A stretch of DNA of 64,000 nucleotides, taken from the NCBI RefSeq assembly GCF_028476545.1, contig NW_026733073.1, forward strand, positions 124,001-188,000, written 5' to 3'. Shown here piece after piece: positions 33,169-45,335 of this stretch. A model generated the notes under the pieces. It saw only the letters and a list, made by a program, of their open reading frames with translations. It did no database searches and was not told where the DNA came from. The translations under genes and the position numbers were made by a program. The stretch comes from Physella acuta. Its lineage: Eukaryota > Mollusca > Gastropoda > Physidae. Numbering within the stretch: the first letter of the stretch is position 1; each line of letters opens with the position of its first letter.

Positions 33169-34789
33169 AGTGTGTTTCGATGTAACTAAATATATCTAAT
33201 GTTTGTATATTAATGTTATTCAAATTAATAGACTTAATTACATTTTAGTGAATATAATTGTGTATGTGAGGTTTTTTTTCTTTTCATGTATAGGCCTATA
33301 TTAAAATAATATCTACGTTAAAAGTTTATGAGCTTGGGTGTGAATTCCTCACGAACATACATTAATGTATTAACTTTTTCGCATATTTGCAACGTAACAC
33401 ACGCAAAATGTTTGGTTGAGCGAACTTTAAAACTGAAATCATGAATGTCTACCCAGTGGCCTCGCTAGATCGGTTGTCACCCGGTGCGGTCCGCACCCCC
33501 GCCTAGCAACGCCACTGTCTCTCCCCGTGATCTATTACCAGGTGAATCATGCAGGTGTAGGGATGAGTGCCATTAGGCGGATTATCGTTCTTGCGAACGG
33601 AGACTTTCTTTCAGAGCAAAGTTTAACTCGTAGACACAGAAAATGTATCTGCAAAAAGAGTTAACTAATTAGCTTATTTTTTCAACAGTTTTTTTTTCTT
33701 TCCATTTTTTTTTTCGTTTGCTTATATTTTGAGTTTTCAATAATTCTACTTTGGTACAGCCGTAAATAAAATTAAAATGTTTATATGATATCATTATTTT
33801 ACTAATAAAGTTAGTTTAAAATATTCTTTTTGTTTATATTTATTTTAATTTCTATCTACTGGACTAGTATTGGAAATCCGATGGAAGTAACTCCGTAATC
33901 ATAAATAATTATTCAAGCTTTAAACACTAAAGGTGGTTTTAAAAAAGGATTCAGCATATTAACCAATTAAAAACAAATTAGCTCAATAGCTAGCCTCAGT
34001 CCTACAGGGAAACAGTAAGTGTTTTTAGACTGTTGGTTTAAAAATAAATAATGTCCTGTTATCGATTTCCTGTTTTATGCGTGCATTCCCGCGACCTCCT
34101 CTCTAGCGTGCTACAATGTCTGTTATGTCTCCATTGACGCGTCACATTATGCTTGAGTCACCAGTATGTGCTACCCATTTTTTTCGAGAAAACAGACTCC
34201 AATTTATATCAGGTCAGCTATGCTTCCATTCCGTTGTGCCATTGACGACCAAGTTTGTTGCTATATTTGATTAATTGGTTTTTCCAATGGTGTCGTATTT
34301 CATTTTATCAAAAAATATACAATATGCAATTATATACAATATACAATTATACAATATGCAGTAATATATGTTTTAGTTGCATGCTATAATATAGTTCAAT
34401 TTATTATATACACAGAAAATTATACTGCGCACTTTTCTCTTTACGCATTTTTACGACATCAATAAGTCTTTAAAACAGTCTGGAGTGTGTTCAAAATTCT
34501 CATACACTACATCATTGCCCCAAATTAACATAAACCATCGCTTATACTAGTGCATAATAGTAGTAGGCCCTCTTACTTTATTTAGGAAATTTAAATTAAT
34601 TCATTAAAAAATTAATTGGGTATCATATTAAGTAAAAGTCGATGTCAGATTGCATTGTCTACATGTGAATCACGTGCCAAGTTTGAAACGAATCAGTCAG
34701 TTAGAATTGCTTGAAATTTTGTTCGGCAATTTTGATCTATGATGACAGACAAAAAGACAGAAATGCAGACAGAGGAAGCAAGTTTAAAA
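33169..34789. other. 3' flank of TLR-4, no gene seen
   Basis: Paralogous to the TLR-3 3' flank (20,620-21,600), including the GTGGCCTCGCTAGATCGGTT scrap at 33,456. 34,540-34,790 resembles 24,700-24,860 and 9,060-9,190. Confidence 0.55.
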
Positions 34790-35037
34790 ATTGCATTAAA
34801 AAACGTTTAAACAACACACTTTCATGTAATAATGCACTAAAAGGGGGAAAATAAATAATAAAGAAAAGTGTGTGTCGCTATAACGTGTATTGAATACTTT
34901 TACTAGAATTTAAGAAGCGACCCACGCTTTTCTTTACAGTTATTTAAACATTGGTATATTATATTATATTTAAAGTAAAGAATGTATTTACTCCTATTTA
35001 ATGCATTATTACTTAAAGCTGGTTATTAAAACGATTT
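34790..35037. mobile_element. Palindromic MITE (family D), diverged copy
   Basis: It runs from AAAAAACGTTTAAACAACAC to GGTTATTAAAACGATTTTGT with the GCGACCCACGCTTTTCTTTA block in the middle. The arms are no longer well matched, so it is older than the 9,316 copy. Confidence 0.6.
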
Positions 35038-35064
35038 TGTGCAAAAAAAAATTCAGTACTTTAA

Positions 35065-35637
35065 TTTTTTAACGCAATTTCCATACTGGCAATTGCGTTT
35101 AATAATGCGTCATTTCTGGATGGATGGATGGATAGATGGATGGATGTGTGGATGTGTGTCCGCAGCTTTAAGTCGTATCTCCTCCTCAACGAAGCAATAT
35201 CGAGGACTAGTTCCAAAGCAAATATGTTAAGCAAGTTCCGAGGATGATTGTGGGCCAAAAAAATTCCCGGAATTCCTTCCTGGATTTCCCGGAAAAGCCA
35301 AAAAAAACATAGAAAAAAATGCAGTTTTTTGCCCATATCTCGGCAACCAGACCACTTAGAGACTTGAAACATTTACCAATCGATTTCTGCCATAATTTAG
35401 AACAATATTGCCGAATAAAGTTTTCAAAAATATCCTTTCATTCGGTCACAAAAAATTAAGAATTTTTAAACTGAGCATCGTGTAGGCCTAGGATGATATT
35501 TTTAATTTAAACTGAGCATCGTGTAGGTTTTTAGCGCAAAAAAATATCCTTTCGTTCGGTCACAAAAAATTAAAAAATTGTTTGGATAACATAAAGAAAT
35601 TGCGCTTAAATTGTCACTAGACTTTTTATTAACTTGT
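35065..35637 (-). mobile_element. MITE family C, copy C3
   Basis: It starts TTTTTTAACGCAATTTCC and ends AAATTGCGCTTAAATTGTCA plus CTAGACTTTTTATTAACTTG, with an internal GGAT tract at 35,118-35,150. A block with AAACTGAGCATCGTGTAGG repeats near its right end (about 35,469, 35,510 and, beyond the copy, 35,645), showing local rearrangement. It lies directly beside the family D copy. Confidence 0.65.
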
Positions 35638-36678
35638 TTTTTTTTTAAACTGAGCATCGTGTAGGTCTACTCGTTAAAATAAAACTATTTCAGTTGCTGA
35701 ATATATGATTTATCTCGATTTAAAATTGTTATGGATAACATAATGAAATTGCGCTTAAATTGTCACTAGACTTTTTATTAACTTGTTTATTTACAAGAGA
35801 ATTTCATGACTGAAAAACAAAATGTTAACGCGCGTATTATAGTAAAGGATGGTAGAATAGAACAGCTAACTAATTTCAGAACATTTTGATCAATTCATAA
35901 AAAATTAATTAGACATCTAATTTAGTCAATTTTAATGTTATATTGCATTGCCTTGACCCACGTGCCGAATTTCACAGAAATTGATTGGTTACAAGTGCCC
36001 AAAATTTCGCCCGCCCGCTTGGATCTAGACAAGAGGAAGACAGAGAGACACGAGTACGACAGGCAGATCTAGCAAGTTAAATAAAAGCTTGTAATAAAAA
36101 GCTTGTACATGGCCTAGAAATAAAATTGCTTGATTGAATTATTCCGTGTACGGACAAGCTTTTGTATTTCCGTGTGCAATTAATGTGTTCTTTCTGTCCC
36201 AGTTGGCAAAGATCCGGGACTAGAAAGAAAAAAACGCTTACGTGCAAATACCAGGCTCATGTTCTGTTTTTAAATGTCTTATTTTGGGGAATTAATGTTT
36301 TGTATTCAACAAATGCTATTTGTACTTTTCACGTTAAAAATATGATTAGTTACCTAATAAAACAGTATAGAGTGTGTGTGCGTATGCGCCTGTGTATGTA
36401 TTTGTGTGATTGTGTCAGGTGTTGCCACATAAGCTACGGTGTCAGATGTAAGCTGACCTAATGACGCCATATTACCAGGTGCTGAACATAAACGGATAGA
36501 AAGAAATAATAATTCAAGAAACAAAAAACCAGTCACTTATGAAGTGGTTCTTAAATTGACACAATGGTTCACAAGTATACAATATCAGGGTCAAATACAT
36601 TCACGTTGGGGCAGAGGTTCGCAGCCGGAGACAATAATCCAAGACGAGACAGTTCAATTTTAAGACCCTGCTATAAAC
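35638..36678. other. Spacer downstream of TLR-4, no gene seen
   Basis: It includes a further family C end at about 35,740-35,785, a block like 34,600-34,800 at 35,880-36,060, and a cassette block at 36,195-36,480 shared with 4,925-5,060 and 15,450-15,600. Confidence 0.5.
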
Positions 36679-38025
36679 CAGGGGTCTCCAAACTACGGCC
36701 CGCGGACCGGATGCGACCCGCAAGGTTCTCTTATCCGGCCCGCGGAGATCTTTTTATCTGCGGAAAAAATATTCATCAAGGACCTCAAGCTGCAGTTTCA
36801 GTACCGTTTTTCTGACTATGATTTAAGGGCAGGAGAAGTAAGACTGTTTCAAAACCCATTTGAAGCCAATGTGGCCAGTTGCCCAGATGAACTACAGTTG
36901 GATTTCACTGAATTGCAAGCAAAAACAAAATGACCTCCTTAGAGCCAAGTTCAAAGAAGGGCGGGTGGGTGTTTATAAGTTTTTACTTTCTCGTATGTAC
37001 GAAGTATAGAGAAAGTCTTGTAATCGTGCAAAAAAAAAATCGAGATTTTTATAAATCTCGACGTTTTACACCTCACTGATACGGAAAAACATAATTTTGC
37101 AATCTTGTCCGTATGTCTGTGTGTCTGTCTGTGTGTGTGTCTGTCTGTCTGTGTGTAAACACGATAACTTAAGTACCGTTACAGCTAGGTTAATGAAATT
37201 TCATATATAGGTATTTTATCCAAATCGTAGATCCTGATCAACTTTTGAGCGATTTCCGATAACCGGAAGTGGTATTTTTTCTACTATGAATTTTTCAAAA
37301 GCCTATAACTTGAGTACGATTTAGGATAGATAAATAAAATTTCACATGTAAGTAAAAGATCTAATTCTCTACCTTCTTTCAAATTTTGAGTAATTTCCGT
37401 TGACCGGAAGTACTAATTTACGCTATTTCCTATTCCTCAAAAAAACGCATGTAAATTTATAAAGTACTAATAATATTGCGCACTATTATGAACATTTTGT
37501 TTTGGCTTTTCCTTGGTGCGCAATTCTCTTTTCTTTGAGATTCTATTCTATTTTTAAAAGTTTAAGTAATTAAAAATTATGTCTATATTCCAAGTTATAT
37601 AAGAATATTCGAGAAAGTTTAGGGAGATCACTCCCGGTTTTTATTTAAATACGTTTTTGCCCAAGGAAGACTTTCCTAATATTAAAACTTCTTCATTAAC
37701 GTACCTATCAAATTTTGGAACAGCTTATCTGTTTGAACAAGCATTTTCAAAATTATTTGAGAACGAACTTGAACCTCGAGTGTGTTGTCGGCAACCGACA
37801 GTGTTTCTTTCAGACTTTTTTTCTACGGAAAGGGAGTGGTGGATACTTGTAAATATTTCAATAAAAATTATATTTCGTGGGGGGGGGGGGGGGGAAGTAG
37901 ACATTCTTGGGGTGGGGGGGGGGGGGATCCGCCACGCCGAAGAGATGCCTGGTAGAAACTCTGGCCCCCGAACTGATATTTAAGAGTTAATCCGGCCCTC
38001 GGGCTAAAAAGTTTGGAGACCCCTG
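36679..38025 (+). mobile_element. hAT DNA transposon relic split by repeat A4
   Basis: The terminal repeats CAGGGGTCTCCAAACT and AGTTTGGAGACCCCTG match over 16 bp. The flanks CTATAAAC and CTCTAAAT (6 of 8 alike) could be the 8-bp target duplication. Before the interruption the frame reads a hAT-type stretch (YRFSDYDLRAGEVRLF, then NPFEANVASCPDELQLDFTE). After it the C-terminal part LPKEDFPNIKTS, FGTAYLFEQAFSKL follows, the equivalent of the hATC dimerisation region. The N-terminal transposase part is absent. A poly-G stretch lies at 37,879-37,926. Confidence 0.78.
36984..37638 (+). mobile_element. Repeat family A, copy A4 (inside hAT)
   Basis: Near-complete copy from CTTTCTCGTATGTACGAAGT to GGGAGATCACTCCCGGTTTT. 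It interrupts hAT coding text, giving clear outer limits for the family: 655 bp and no ORF of its own. Confidence 0.75.
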
Positions 38026-39000
<975 letters not shown>

Positions 39001-39187
39001 TCAAAAAGGTGTCGGTTTCCCTTAATTTTACAGAATGAATGTTAAGGAAAGAAAAGGATCATACATAATTGCAATCAGTATTAAATTGGTATCCACTCCC
39101 CCCCCCCCCTACACACACTACCCCCAACAAACATGCCCAATACAGCGCAGACTACTTACTGTTTTAAAAAAAAATGTTTTTTTTGTC

Positions 39188-39214
39188 AGATGCTTGTACA
39201 ATATTGAAACTATC
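39188..39214 (+). other. 3' splice site and 25-nt leader of TLR-5
   Basis: GTTTTTTTTGTCAG ends at 39,189, with the ATG at 39,215. The leader is identical in sequence to that of TLR-1. Confidence 0.74.
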
Positions 39215-41815
39215 ATGGCAAGCGGTTTGGTTGCTGTGGTGATTCTATTCTCTCTCTTCTGTGTAAGAGAGCTACAATCAGAAAGTATCAGACAGTTTCA
39301 GACGTACCATGACAGTACAGGTCATACGTTCAAAGTGACAAACACACCCTGTCAGCAGACAATTAATACAACTGACGTCATCATAAACTGTACAGGTCTT
39401 TCACTGGATCGTGTTAATTCAAGTTGGTTTCCTTTAAATACAACAGTTATTGTATTGGATTACAATCTTTTGACAGAAATAAAAAACGAAACGTTTAAAA
39501 ACTTAACACACTTACGTTTGTTAAGTATAAGATATAATAAAATATACAAGATACACACAAATGCATTTTCTGACCTTATTAATCTGGAAGTCCTAAACCT
39601 AGAGTATAATGCTCTGGAGTTTGATAACAACAGCTATCCAGAGGGCATATTTTCTCCACTCATTAATTTAAAGGAACTCTATCTGAGACAAGACCAAGAT
39701 TGCACCAAGAGTGAATACCCTTCATGTTTTCTTTGTCCACTAACAAATCTGACCACTCTGTCTATAGACAGTGTAGGAGAAACAGTCAACTTTGGACCAG
39801 AGTTTAACAAACTTGGTAAACTCACAAACATTTTTCTGAGTGTTTGTTCTAATTCTATTTCTGAAAGCACGTTTAAAAATTTAAATCATTTGAAGGAATT
39901 AAAAATAGATGGCTCGGGTACCTTGTCTAATTTTAGCAACAAGGCCCTATCCTATTTGCCTTTGTTAGATAGCTTTACTCTCATGTATGTAAATGCAGGG
40001 AAAAAACAAGCTTTACAAATTCTTCAACCACTAGTAGGAAGAAATATGACTTTGATCAAATTTTTAAGAGTTATTTTAGGTGCCCCCACAGGATTTACGA
40101 GTAATTCAATCCAAGACGATGTGCTCGATATAGAAAAAACCAAGTATCTTATACAAATTTGTGTCCGACGATTTGAATTCATTTATTCTTCTCTATTTAT
40201 TCTTGATCAAAATGCTTTAGTTAGTGAAACCTGGCATTCGTGTCTAGAATATTTGGACTTATCTGAAAATAGATGGATTGGGAGTAACTTAGGGCTTATC
40301 AGATTATTAACTTTAAGAAGCTTACAAAATGTGTATGCCCACGGTTCTTCAAACGGACCTGCCACGCCAAGTAAGTTTAAAATATCTGACTACTATCTGT
40401 CTGAGAATGAACATCTACACAAGTTAAAGTCACAGAAAACTCCAAATATAATATATGATGAAATTATTGTCAAGAGAAAAAACAATACGAAATTGAAAAG
40501 TATTATATTTTATGGGTCCAAATCATTGAAATATCTTCACATAGGACAATTGATGGACGGCGCTAATTTAGATATCAATATCTCATTTGTTGGAATGGAA
40601 AATGTAGAATATCTCGATGCTTCTGATAATGGATTTCAATTCGCTACAGGTAGAATTGAAGGTTTAACAAAAATTAAAACAGTGTTATTTTCAGGAAACG
40701 ATTTCTCAGATTTTTCTCCAACATTTTTAGACTCATTTTCAGCAGTTGAAAACTTAGGTTTGGCAAACTGCAGATTTGACTTAAATAGTTTTCAATCTAA
40801 CAGCTTAAGAATTTTTATGAATTTAAAATCACTAAAGCTTCTCGATTTATCTTTAAATTCTCTAAGTTTTATCGCACCAAATACTTTTTCTACTAACCCT
40901 AACATGACAGAAGTTTATCTTGTAACCAACAGGTTTACTGAAATTCCTTTCAACCTTAAGCTGACACCAAACTTGCGGGTACTTGACCTTAGTGAAAATG
41001 CTATTTCGACATTGGAGGAAGACATAACAATGGAACTTGATGAATTGGCTGAGAGAAACGGAAAATTAAGTTTGCGTTTAGCTGGAAATATTTTATCATG
41101 TGGTTGTGAGAACTTCTATTTCATCAAATGGATTCTTACAACACACGTAGAAATAGATTTTGATTCCAATTTGTTGTGTGTCAACGAATCTGGTTTGTAT
41201 TCTCAACTAGATAAACATTGGAATGTTGGTACATTTTGGCGTCAGTGTGTGGGTCAGCAATATCTTTATGTCTCTGTTGTTATTTTGTGCGTCATCGTTA
41301 TTATATTTTTGGGGTCTTTTGTTGTCATGCGGTGTAAACTGTACATTATGGCTTATGTTGCTCAAATACTTGGCACTGTACCACGTAGAAGATTAACAGA
41401 TTTTCAAAACCACGTATTTATAGTTTCATCTCCCAACGATGACTTTTTTACATTTTTAAGCAACTATTTACATCAAACTTTTTTTCTGAACACTCGAGAC
41501 TTCAGAGATCTTGATCCAGGACGTCCAGAATATGAAGGTTTGTGTGCTGAGATCAACGCCACCTGGCGTGTAATTCTAGTTATAACAAAAGAGTTTTTTC
41601 ACGACAATAATTTCCAGATGCACTGCAACCTAGTGTTGAACAGTATGTCACATGACAACCCGGGAAAGGTGCTTCTACTTTATGAAAGAAACGTACAGCT
41701 AAATGTTGATTTAATTAAAGCGATTGGTGAAGATAATATCCTCGAAGTTCCATTATGGCAGATGACACCAAATATGGATGAGTTTTTGTATGACAGAATA
41801 TTTATTGATTGTTAA
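39215..41815 (+). CDS. Toll-like receptor-type protein TLR-5 (866 aa)
   Basis: Intact LRR-TM-TIR receptor starting MASGLVAVVILFSLFC. The open frame reaches back to 39,035, but those 60 codons cover the intron's T-tract and splice acceptor, so the ATG at 39,215 is chosen. The LRRCT motif is LSCGCENFYFIKWI, the membrane span about 683-705 and the TIR about 733-866. The BB loop is complete (RDLDPG). Through the central LRRs (about nt 39,830-40,880) it is nearly identical to TLR-1, but the LRRCT and TIR halves resemble TLR-2 and TLR-3 more. This mosaic suggests gene conversion or unequal exchange. The TIR has QMHCNLVLNS where the others have QMLYTLVLNS. Confidence 0.92.
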   Translation: MASGLVAVVILFSLFCVRELQSESIRQFQTYHDSTGHTFKVTNTPCQQTINTTDVIINCTGLSLDRVNSSWFPLNTTVIVLDYNLLTEIKNETFKNLTHLRLLSIRYNKIYKIHTNAFSDLINLEVLNLEYNALEFDNNSYPEGIFSPLINLKELYLRQDQDCTKSEYPSCFLCPLTNLTTLSIDSVGETVNFGPEFNKLGKLTNIFLSVCSNSISESTFKNLNHLKELKIDGSGTLSNFSNKALSYLPLLDSFTLMYVNAGKKQALQILQPLVGRNMTLIKFLRVILGAPTGFTSNSIQDDVLDIEKTKYLIQICVRRFEFIYSSLFILDQNALVSETWHSCLEYLDLSENRWIGSNLGLIRLLTLRSLQNVYAHGSSNGPATPSKFKISDYYLSENEHLHKLKSQKTPNIIYDEIIVKRKNNTKLKSIIFYGSKSLKYLHIGQLMDGANLDINISFVGMENVEYLDASDNGFQFATGRIEGLTKIKTVLFSGNDFSDFSPTFLDSFSAVENLGLANCRFDLNSFQSNSLRIFMNLKSLKLLDLSLNSLSFIAPNTFSTNPNMTEVYLVTNRFTEIPFNLKLTPNLRVLDLSENAISTLEEDITMELDELAERNGKLSLRLAGNILSCGCENFYFIKWILTTHVEIDFDSNLLCVNESGLYSQLDKHWNVGTFWRQCVGQQYLYVSVVILCVIVIIFLGSFVVMRCKLYIMAYVAQILGTVPRRRLTDFQNHVFIVSSPNDDFFTFLSNYLHQTFFLNTRDFRDLDPGRPEYEGLCAEINATWRVILVITKEFFHDNNFQMHCNLVLNSMSHDNPGKVLLLYERNVQLNVDLIKAIGEDNILEVPLWQMTPNMDEFLYDRIFIDC

Positions 41816-42130
41816 TGTTTAAGATAGTGGTTGGAAAACTGAGAACGAAGTTTTCCTGTCTCAACAAATGTTGTAGTTTAACTGCAACCAAGGGCTGTAC
41901 AACACGAGTGAACACAGCCTACTTGTGTTATCTTTGATGTTGTAGACAAGTTTTATCCTCGCCTACCTGTTGATTTGCATGTTATTTCTTTTAAATAGTA
42001 TCAAGTGACAAGTGAGTTAAGGGAGTTTTGAGAAAGATCCTTGTAAAGTAGTTAAAATAAAATAATGTTTTCTTTGAAATTGCGAGCAGAATTCATCAAA
42101 ATTAAGTTGTTTACAAACTGTATATTGCAC
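41816..42130 (+). other. Unique 3' flank of TLR-5
   Basis: 315 bp with no counterpart behind the other copies, wedged between the TLR-5 stop and a relic of another TLR 3' end. It carries a candidate poly(A) signal and probably serves as the 3' UTR. Confidence 0.5.
42056..42061 (+). terminator. Candidate poly(A) signal of TLR-5 (AATAAA)
   Basis: AATAAA in GTTAAAATAAAATAATG, about 240 bp after the stop. Confidence 0.45.
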
Positions 42131-42208
42131 GAAGATAATATCCTCGAAGTGGCAGCTGACACCAAAAATGGATGAGTTTTTGTATGATAGAATTTTTATT
42201 GATTTTAG
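42131..42208 (+). pseudogene. 3'-end relic of a further TLR copy
   Basis: It repeats the last ~80 bp of a TLR coding region (GAAGATAATATCCTCGAAGT, then GGCAGCTGACACCAAAAATG, then the DEFLYDRIFID codons) with an 8-bp deletion. After it the sequence continues as the 3' flank of TLR-3 and TLR-4. It marks the breakpoint of an exchange that placed TLR-5 here. Confidence 0.8.
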
Positions 42209-42751
42209 TGTGATTTGATGTAATTAAATATATCAAATGTTTGATATTATTATCATTCAAAAATAATAGACTTAATTACAATGTTTAAGGGAATGTAATT
42301 GAGTATGTGCGTTTTTTTTGTTCTATTCACGTATATACTAAAATAATAATATCTAAGTTAAAAGCTGTTCCGTCGCTCCTTGAGTATAAATTCCTCACGA
42401 AAATACATTAATGTATTACCATTTTGGCATATTTAAAACGTAAAACACGCAAAATATTTGGTTGAGCGAACCAGGTGAATCATTCAGGTGTAGGGATGAG
42501 TGCCATTTGGCGGATTATCGTTGTTGTGAACAGAGACTTTCTCTCAGAGCAAAGTTTTACGTGTAAACACAGAAAATGTATCTGCCAAAAGTTTTTTTTT
42601 TCTTTCCACTTTTTTTTCTTTTGCTTATATTTTGAGTTTTTTACTTTTTCTACTTTGATACAGCAGTAAATAAAATTGATATGTTTATTTTACATACATC
42701 ATTATTTTACCAATAAAGTTAGTTTGAAATATTCTTTTGTTTATATTTCAT
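42209..42751. other. TLR-3/4-type 3' flank behind the relic
   Basis: Aligns with 20,625-21,220 and 33,172-33,840 with small deletions. No gene. Confidence 0.6.
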
Positions 42752-43075
42752 TTTTACTTTCTCGTATATACGAAGTATATAGAAAGTCTTGTAATCGTGC
42801 AAAACTTTTACAGCCCCTTGAGTCGGAAAAACATAGTTTTGCAATCTTGTCCGTATATCCGTACAGCTGGGTAGATGAAATTTCATATATAAGTATGATA
42901 TCAAAATCGTAGACCCGCATCAACTTTATAGCGATTTCCGATAACCGGAAGTGGAACTTTTTCTACTTTCAATTTTTTCAAAAGCCTATAACTTGATTAC
43001 TATTTCAGATAGATGAATGAAATTTCACATGTAAGTAAAAGATCTAATTCTCTGCCTGACAGCAAACTCGTCTAA
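42752..43075 (+). mobile_element. Repeat family A, copy A5 (truncated)
   Basis: Starts CTTTCTCGTATATACGAAGT and stops midway, before a short non-repeat spacer and the next copy. Confidence 0.65.
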
Positions 43076-43107
43076 TATATCTGAAGCACTCAACAGTTTA
43101 GCTTTTT

Positions 43108-43754
43108 TACTTTCTCGTATACAAAGTATAGAGAAAGTATTATAATCGTGCAAAAAAAAATAATCGAGATTTTTGCAAATCTCGACGTTTTACACCTCCC
43201 TGAGTCGGAAAAACTTAGTTTTGCAATCTTTTCCGTATGTCTCTCTCTCTCTCTCTCTCACACTCTCTCTGTGCGTCTGTAAACATGATAACTTGAGTAC
43301 CGTTACAGCTAGGTTGATGAAATTTCATATACAAGTATTATATCAAATTTGTATATCTGTTTCAACGTTTCAGCGATTTCCGATAACCGGAAGTGGAACT
43401 TTTTCTACTTTCAATTTTTCAAAAACCTATTACTTGAGTACTGTTTCAAATAGATAAATGAAATTTCACATATAAGTATAATGTCTAATTCTCTACCTTC
43501 TATAAAATTTTGAGTAATTTCCGTTGATCGAAAGTAGTAATTTACGCTATTTCAGATTTCTCATAAAACGCATGTGAATTTATAAAGTACTAATAATATT
43601 CGGTACTATTATGCACATTTTGCTTAAAGTTCACTTGGTGTTCAAATCTTTTTTCTAAGAGATTCTTTCTATTTTAAAAAGTTCAAGTATTTAAAATGGA
43701 TTAAAAATCATGTCTATATCCCGAGTTGCCATCCCCTGTTGTTTTATATAAGAA
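43108..43754 (+). mobile_element. Repeat family A, copy A6 (interrupted by Helitron B)
   Basis: Starts CTTTCTCGTATACAAAGTAT. It runs to TTTATATAAGAA at 43,754 and resumes at 45,290 with TAGATTTGAGAAAGTTTAGG and GGAGATCACTCCCGGTTT. Comparison with copy A4 shows that the interruption lies between A and T. Confidence 0.7.
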
Positions 43755-45289
43755 CTAGGCATGCTGCCCAGCTTCGCTTAGGCTTTCGAAAACATTGAGA
43801 ATTTGAATGCTTAATTAATTCGCCCGAAGGTCGGTCTACGACCTCAAGAGTTATGAAGAGGTTCCTCCGTGGACATTTTTTTTCGATTTATAGCTCATAT
43901 AAGGTACCGGTCAGTCGAGGTCAGTTTTGACCCCCACATCGTAGACTTTTCGGCCAACCGGCCCCCGTGTTCTGTCGCACCAAGGCAAGATCATGCCAAA
44001 TTTGAAGCGCCTGCGGCGCCGGGAAGTGCCCTATCGGACACCAGACAATCTAGATCTAGAGCTAGATTCCTAAAAGAATTTTTTTTTTAAGTTTAGCCCG
44101 AGCATAATAAAAAAGAATACATTAACCAAGCTGACTTGCTGTGTCTCGAACCCGCACCACCTGCGTGGTTTAATGTACACTAACATCTCCGCTATTTAGG
44201 CACCTTATAAAATACGGAGAATGAAAGACGTATTTTAAAATCTTAACTTACGCGAATATGCCTATTCTTTCAAATTAATTTTTTATCCCAAATTAGCCAG
44301 TTCATAACAAAGATTTTGTATAAAATAAATAAGTCTTGAAATAGTTTAGTCCTAATATAGAAATTTATTTTTGGAATTGATTTTAGAGAAGTTAGAGTCT
44401 AAATCTAGATCTTAGCGTCTACGTCTAGATCTAGTTATTGCGTAGATTTAGATTTAGATTTAGTCTAGATCTAGAATCTCTAGATCTAGAATCCAAATAC
44501 ATAAAATAAATTTTATGAGTTTAGGCCGGAAAAATTGTATTGTATACATTTCATAGTGTACGTAGATCTAAATCAAATTTGAATGAAATAGTTCATTTCT
44601 TTTCATTCTAAACACGGCAGATGACGTCATTAGTTAATGTATAAGCAATAGTGACGTCACAGTTTTATGCGTTCTTTTTCACATATATTAATGCTTTTCC
44701 GGTTGCATAAATAATACTGTTTCTCTATATTCGAATACGCCTTTATTTTTTATTTTTCTTCTTTAAATAATTTTGTGGTTATACATTTAAAACATCTAAC
44801 ATATTTTTTTCAACAAAAGTCCGTAAAAAGTTCTCGATATATCGCTGCCGATTCTGACGTGATGTCCGGCGAAAATTTTTTGCGGACAGAGAAAGAGAGA
44901 GAGAGAGAGATGTGCGAACGTGGGGATTTATATATTAGGATACGAGCCGGCCCGCGGCATAACATACGCCGCTATTTAGTTGTTGTTTTTTTTCTACTTT
45001 TCATTAATTTATAATTTGTGAATACGACAGTAACAACGCTGACACTGAAAATATTTCTTTAAAACACTATAAGTAGCTCGTTAAGGACCATAACCGCCCC
45101 CCCCCCCCCCCCCCCACAACGTTTAAAATCGTTTCAGACTAAATTATCTGCCCCTAATAGCCGTCACTAAACCCGACTCCACGAAGGTAAACATAGCTCA
45201 CTTAGACCATGTAGGGGTGGGGATGGTAGGAAGCGCGTTTACAGCTTGTTTTCTAGCGTCTCCAAGAAGAGAATTATATATATAGAAGA
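43755..45289 (-). mobile_element. Non-autonomous Helitron, copy B (two 5' ends)
   Basis: Minus-strand element. The 3' end at 43,755 is the hairpin GCCTAAGCGAAGCTGGGC then CTAG|T, as in copy A. The 5' end homologous to copy A is at 44,940 (A|TCCTAATATATAA), but the interrupted family A repeat only resumes at 45,290, next to a second Helitron-like start, A|TCTTCTATATATATAATT. Whole length is therefore 1,535 bp, with 349 bp of extra 5' sequence. That extra part includes a poly-C run (45,088-45,115). No Rep-helicase ORF is present. Confidence 0.68.
44137..44213 (-). other. tRNA-like A/B-box segment inside Helitron B
   Basis: On the minus strand TAGCGGAGATGTTAGTG resembles a pol III A box, and GCGGGTTCGAGACACAG a B box, about 40 nt apart. 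No complete cloverleaf with a matching acceptor stem is seen. It is most likely a tRNA-derived SINE head captured by the Helitron, absent from copy A. Confidence 0.4.
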
Positions 45290-45335
45290 TAGATTTGAGA
45301 AAGTTTAGGGGAGATCACTCCCGGTTTATTTATCT

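Noticed and set aside
39035-39214. N-terminal extension of TLR-5 by 60 residues, and TTG start at 75 for TLR-1
   Set aside because: The extension crosses the T-tract and conserved splice acceptor and lacks a counterpart in the other copies. The ATG directly before the signal peptide is shared by all.
39215-41815. TLR-5 as a retroposed copy
   Set aside because: It keeps the intron 3' end and the conserved upstream flank, and lacks a poly(A) tail.
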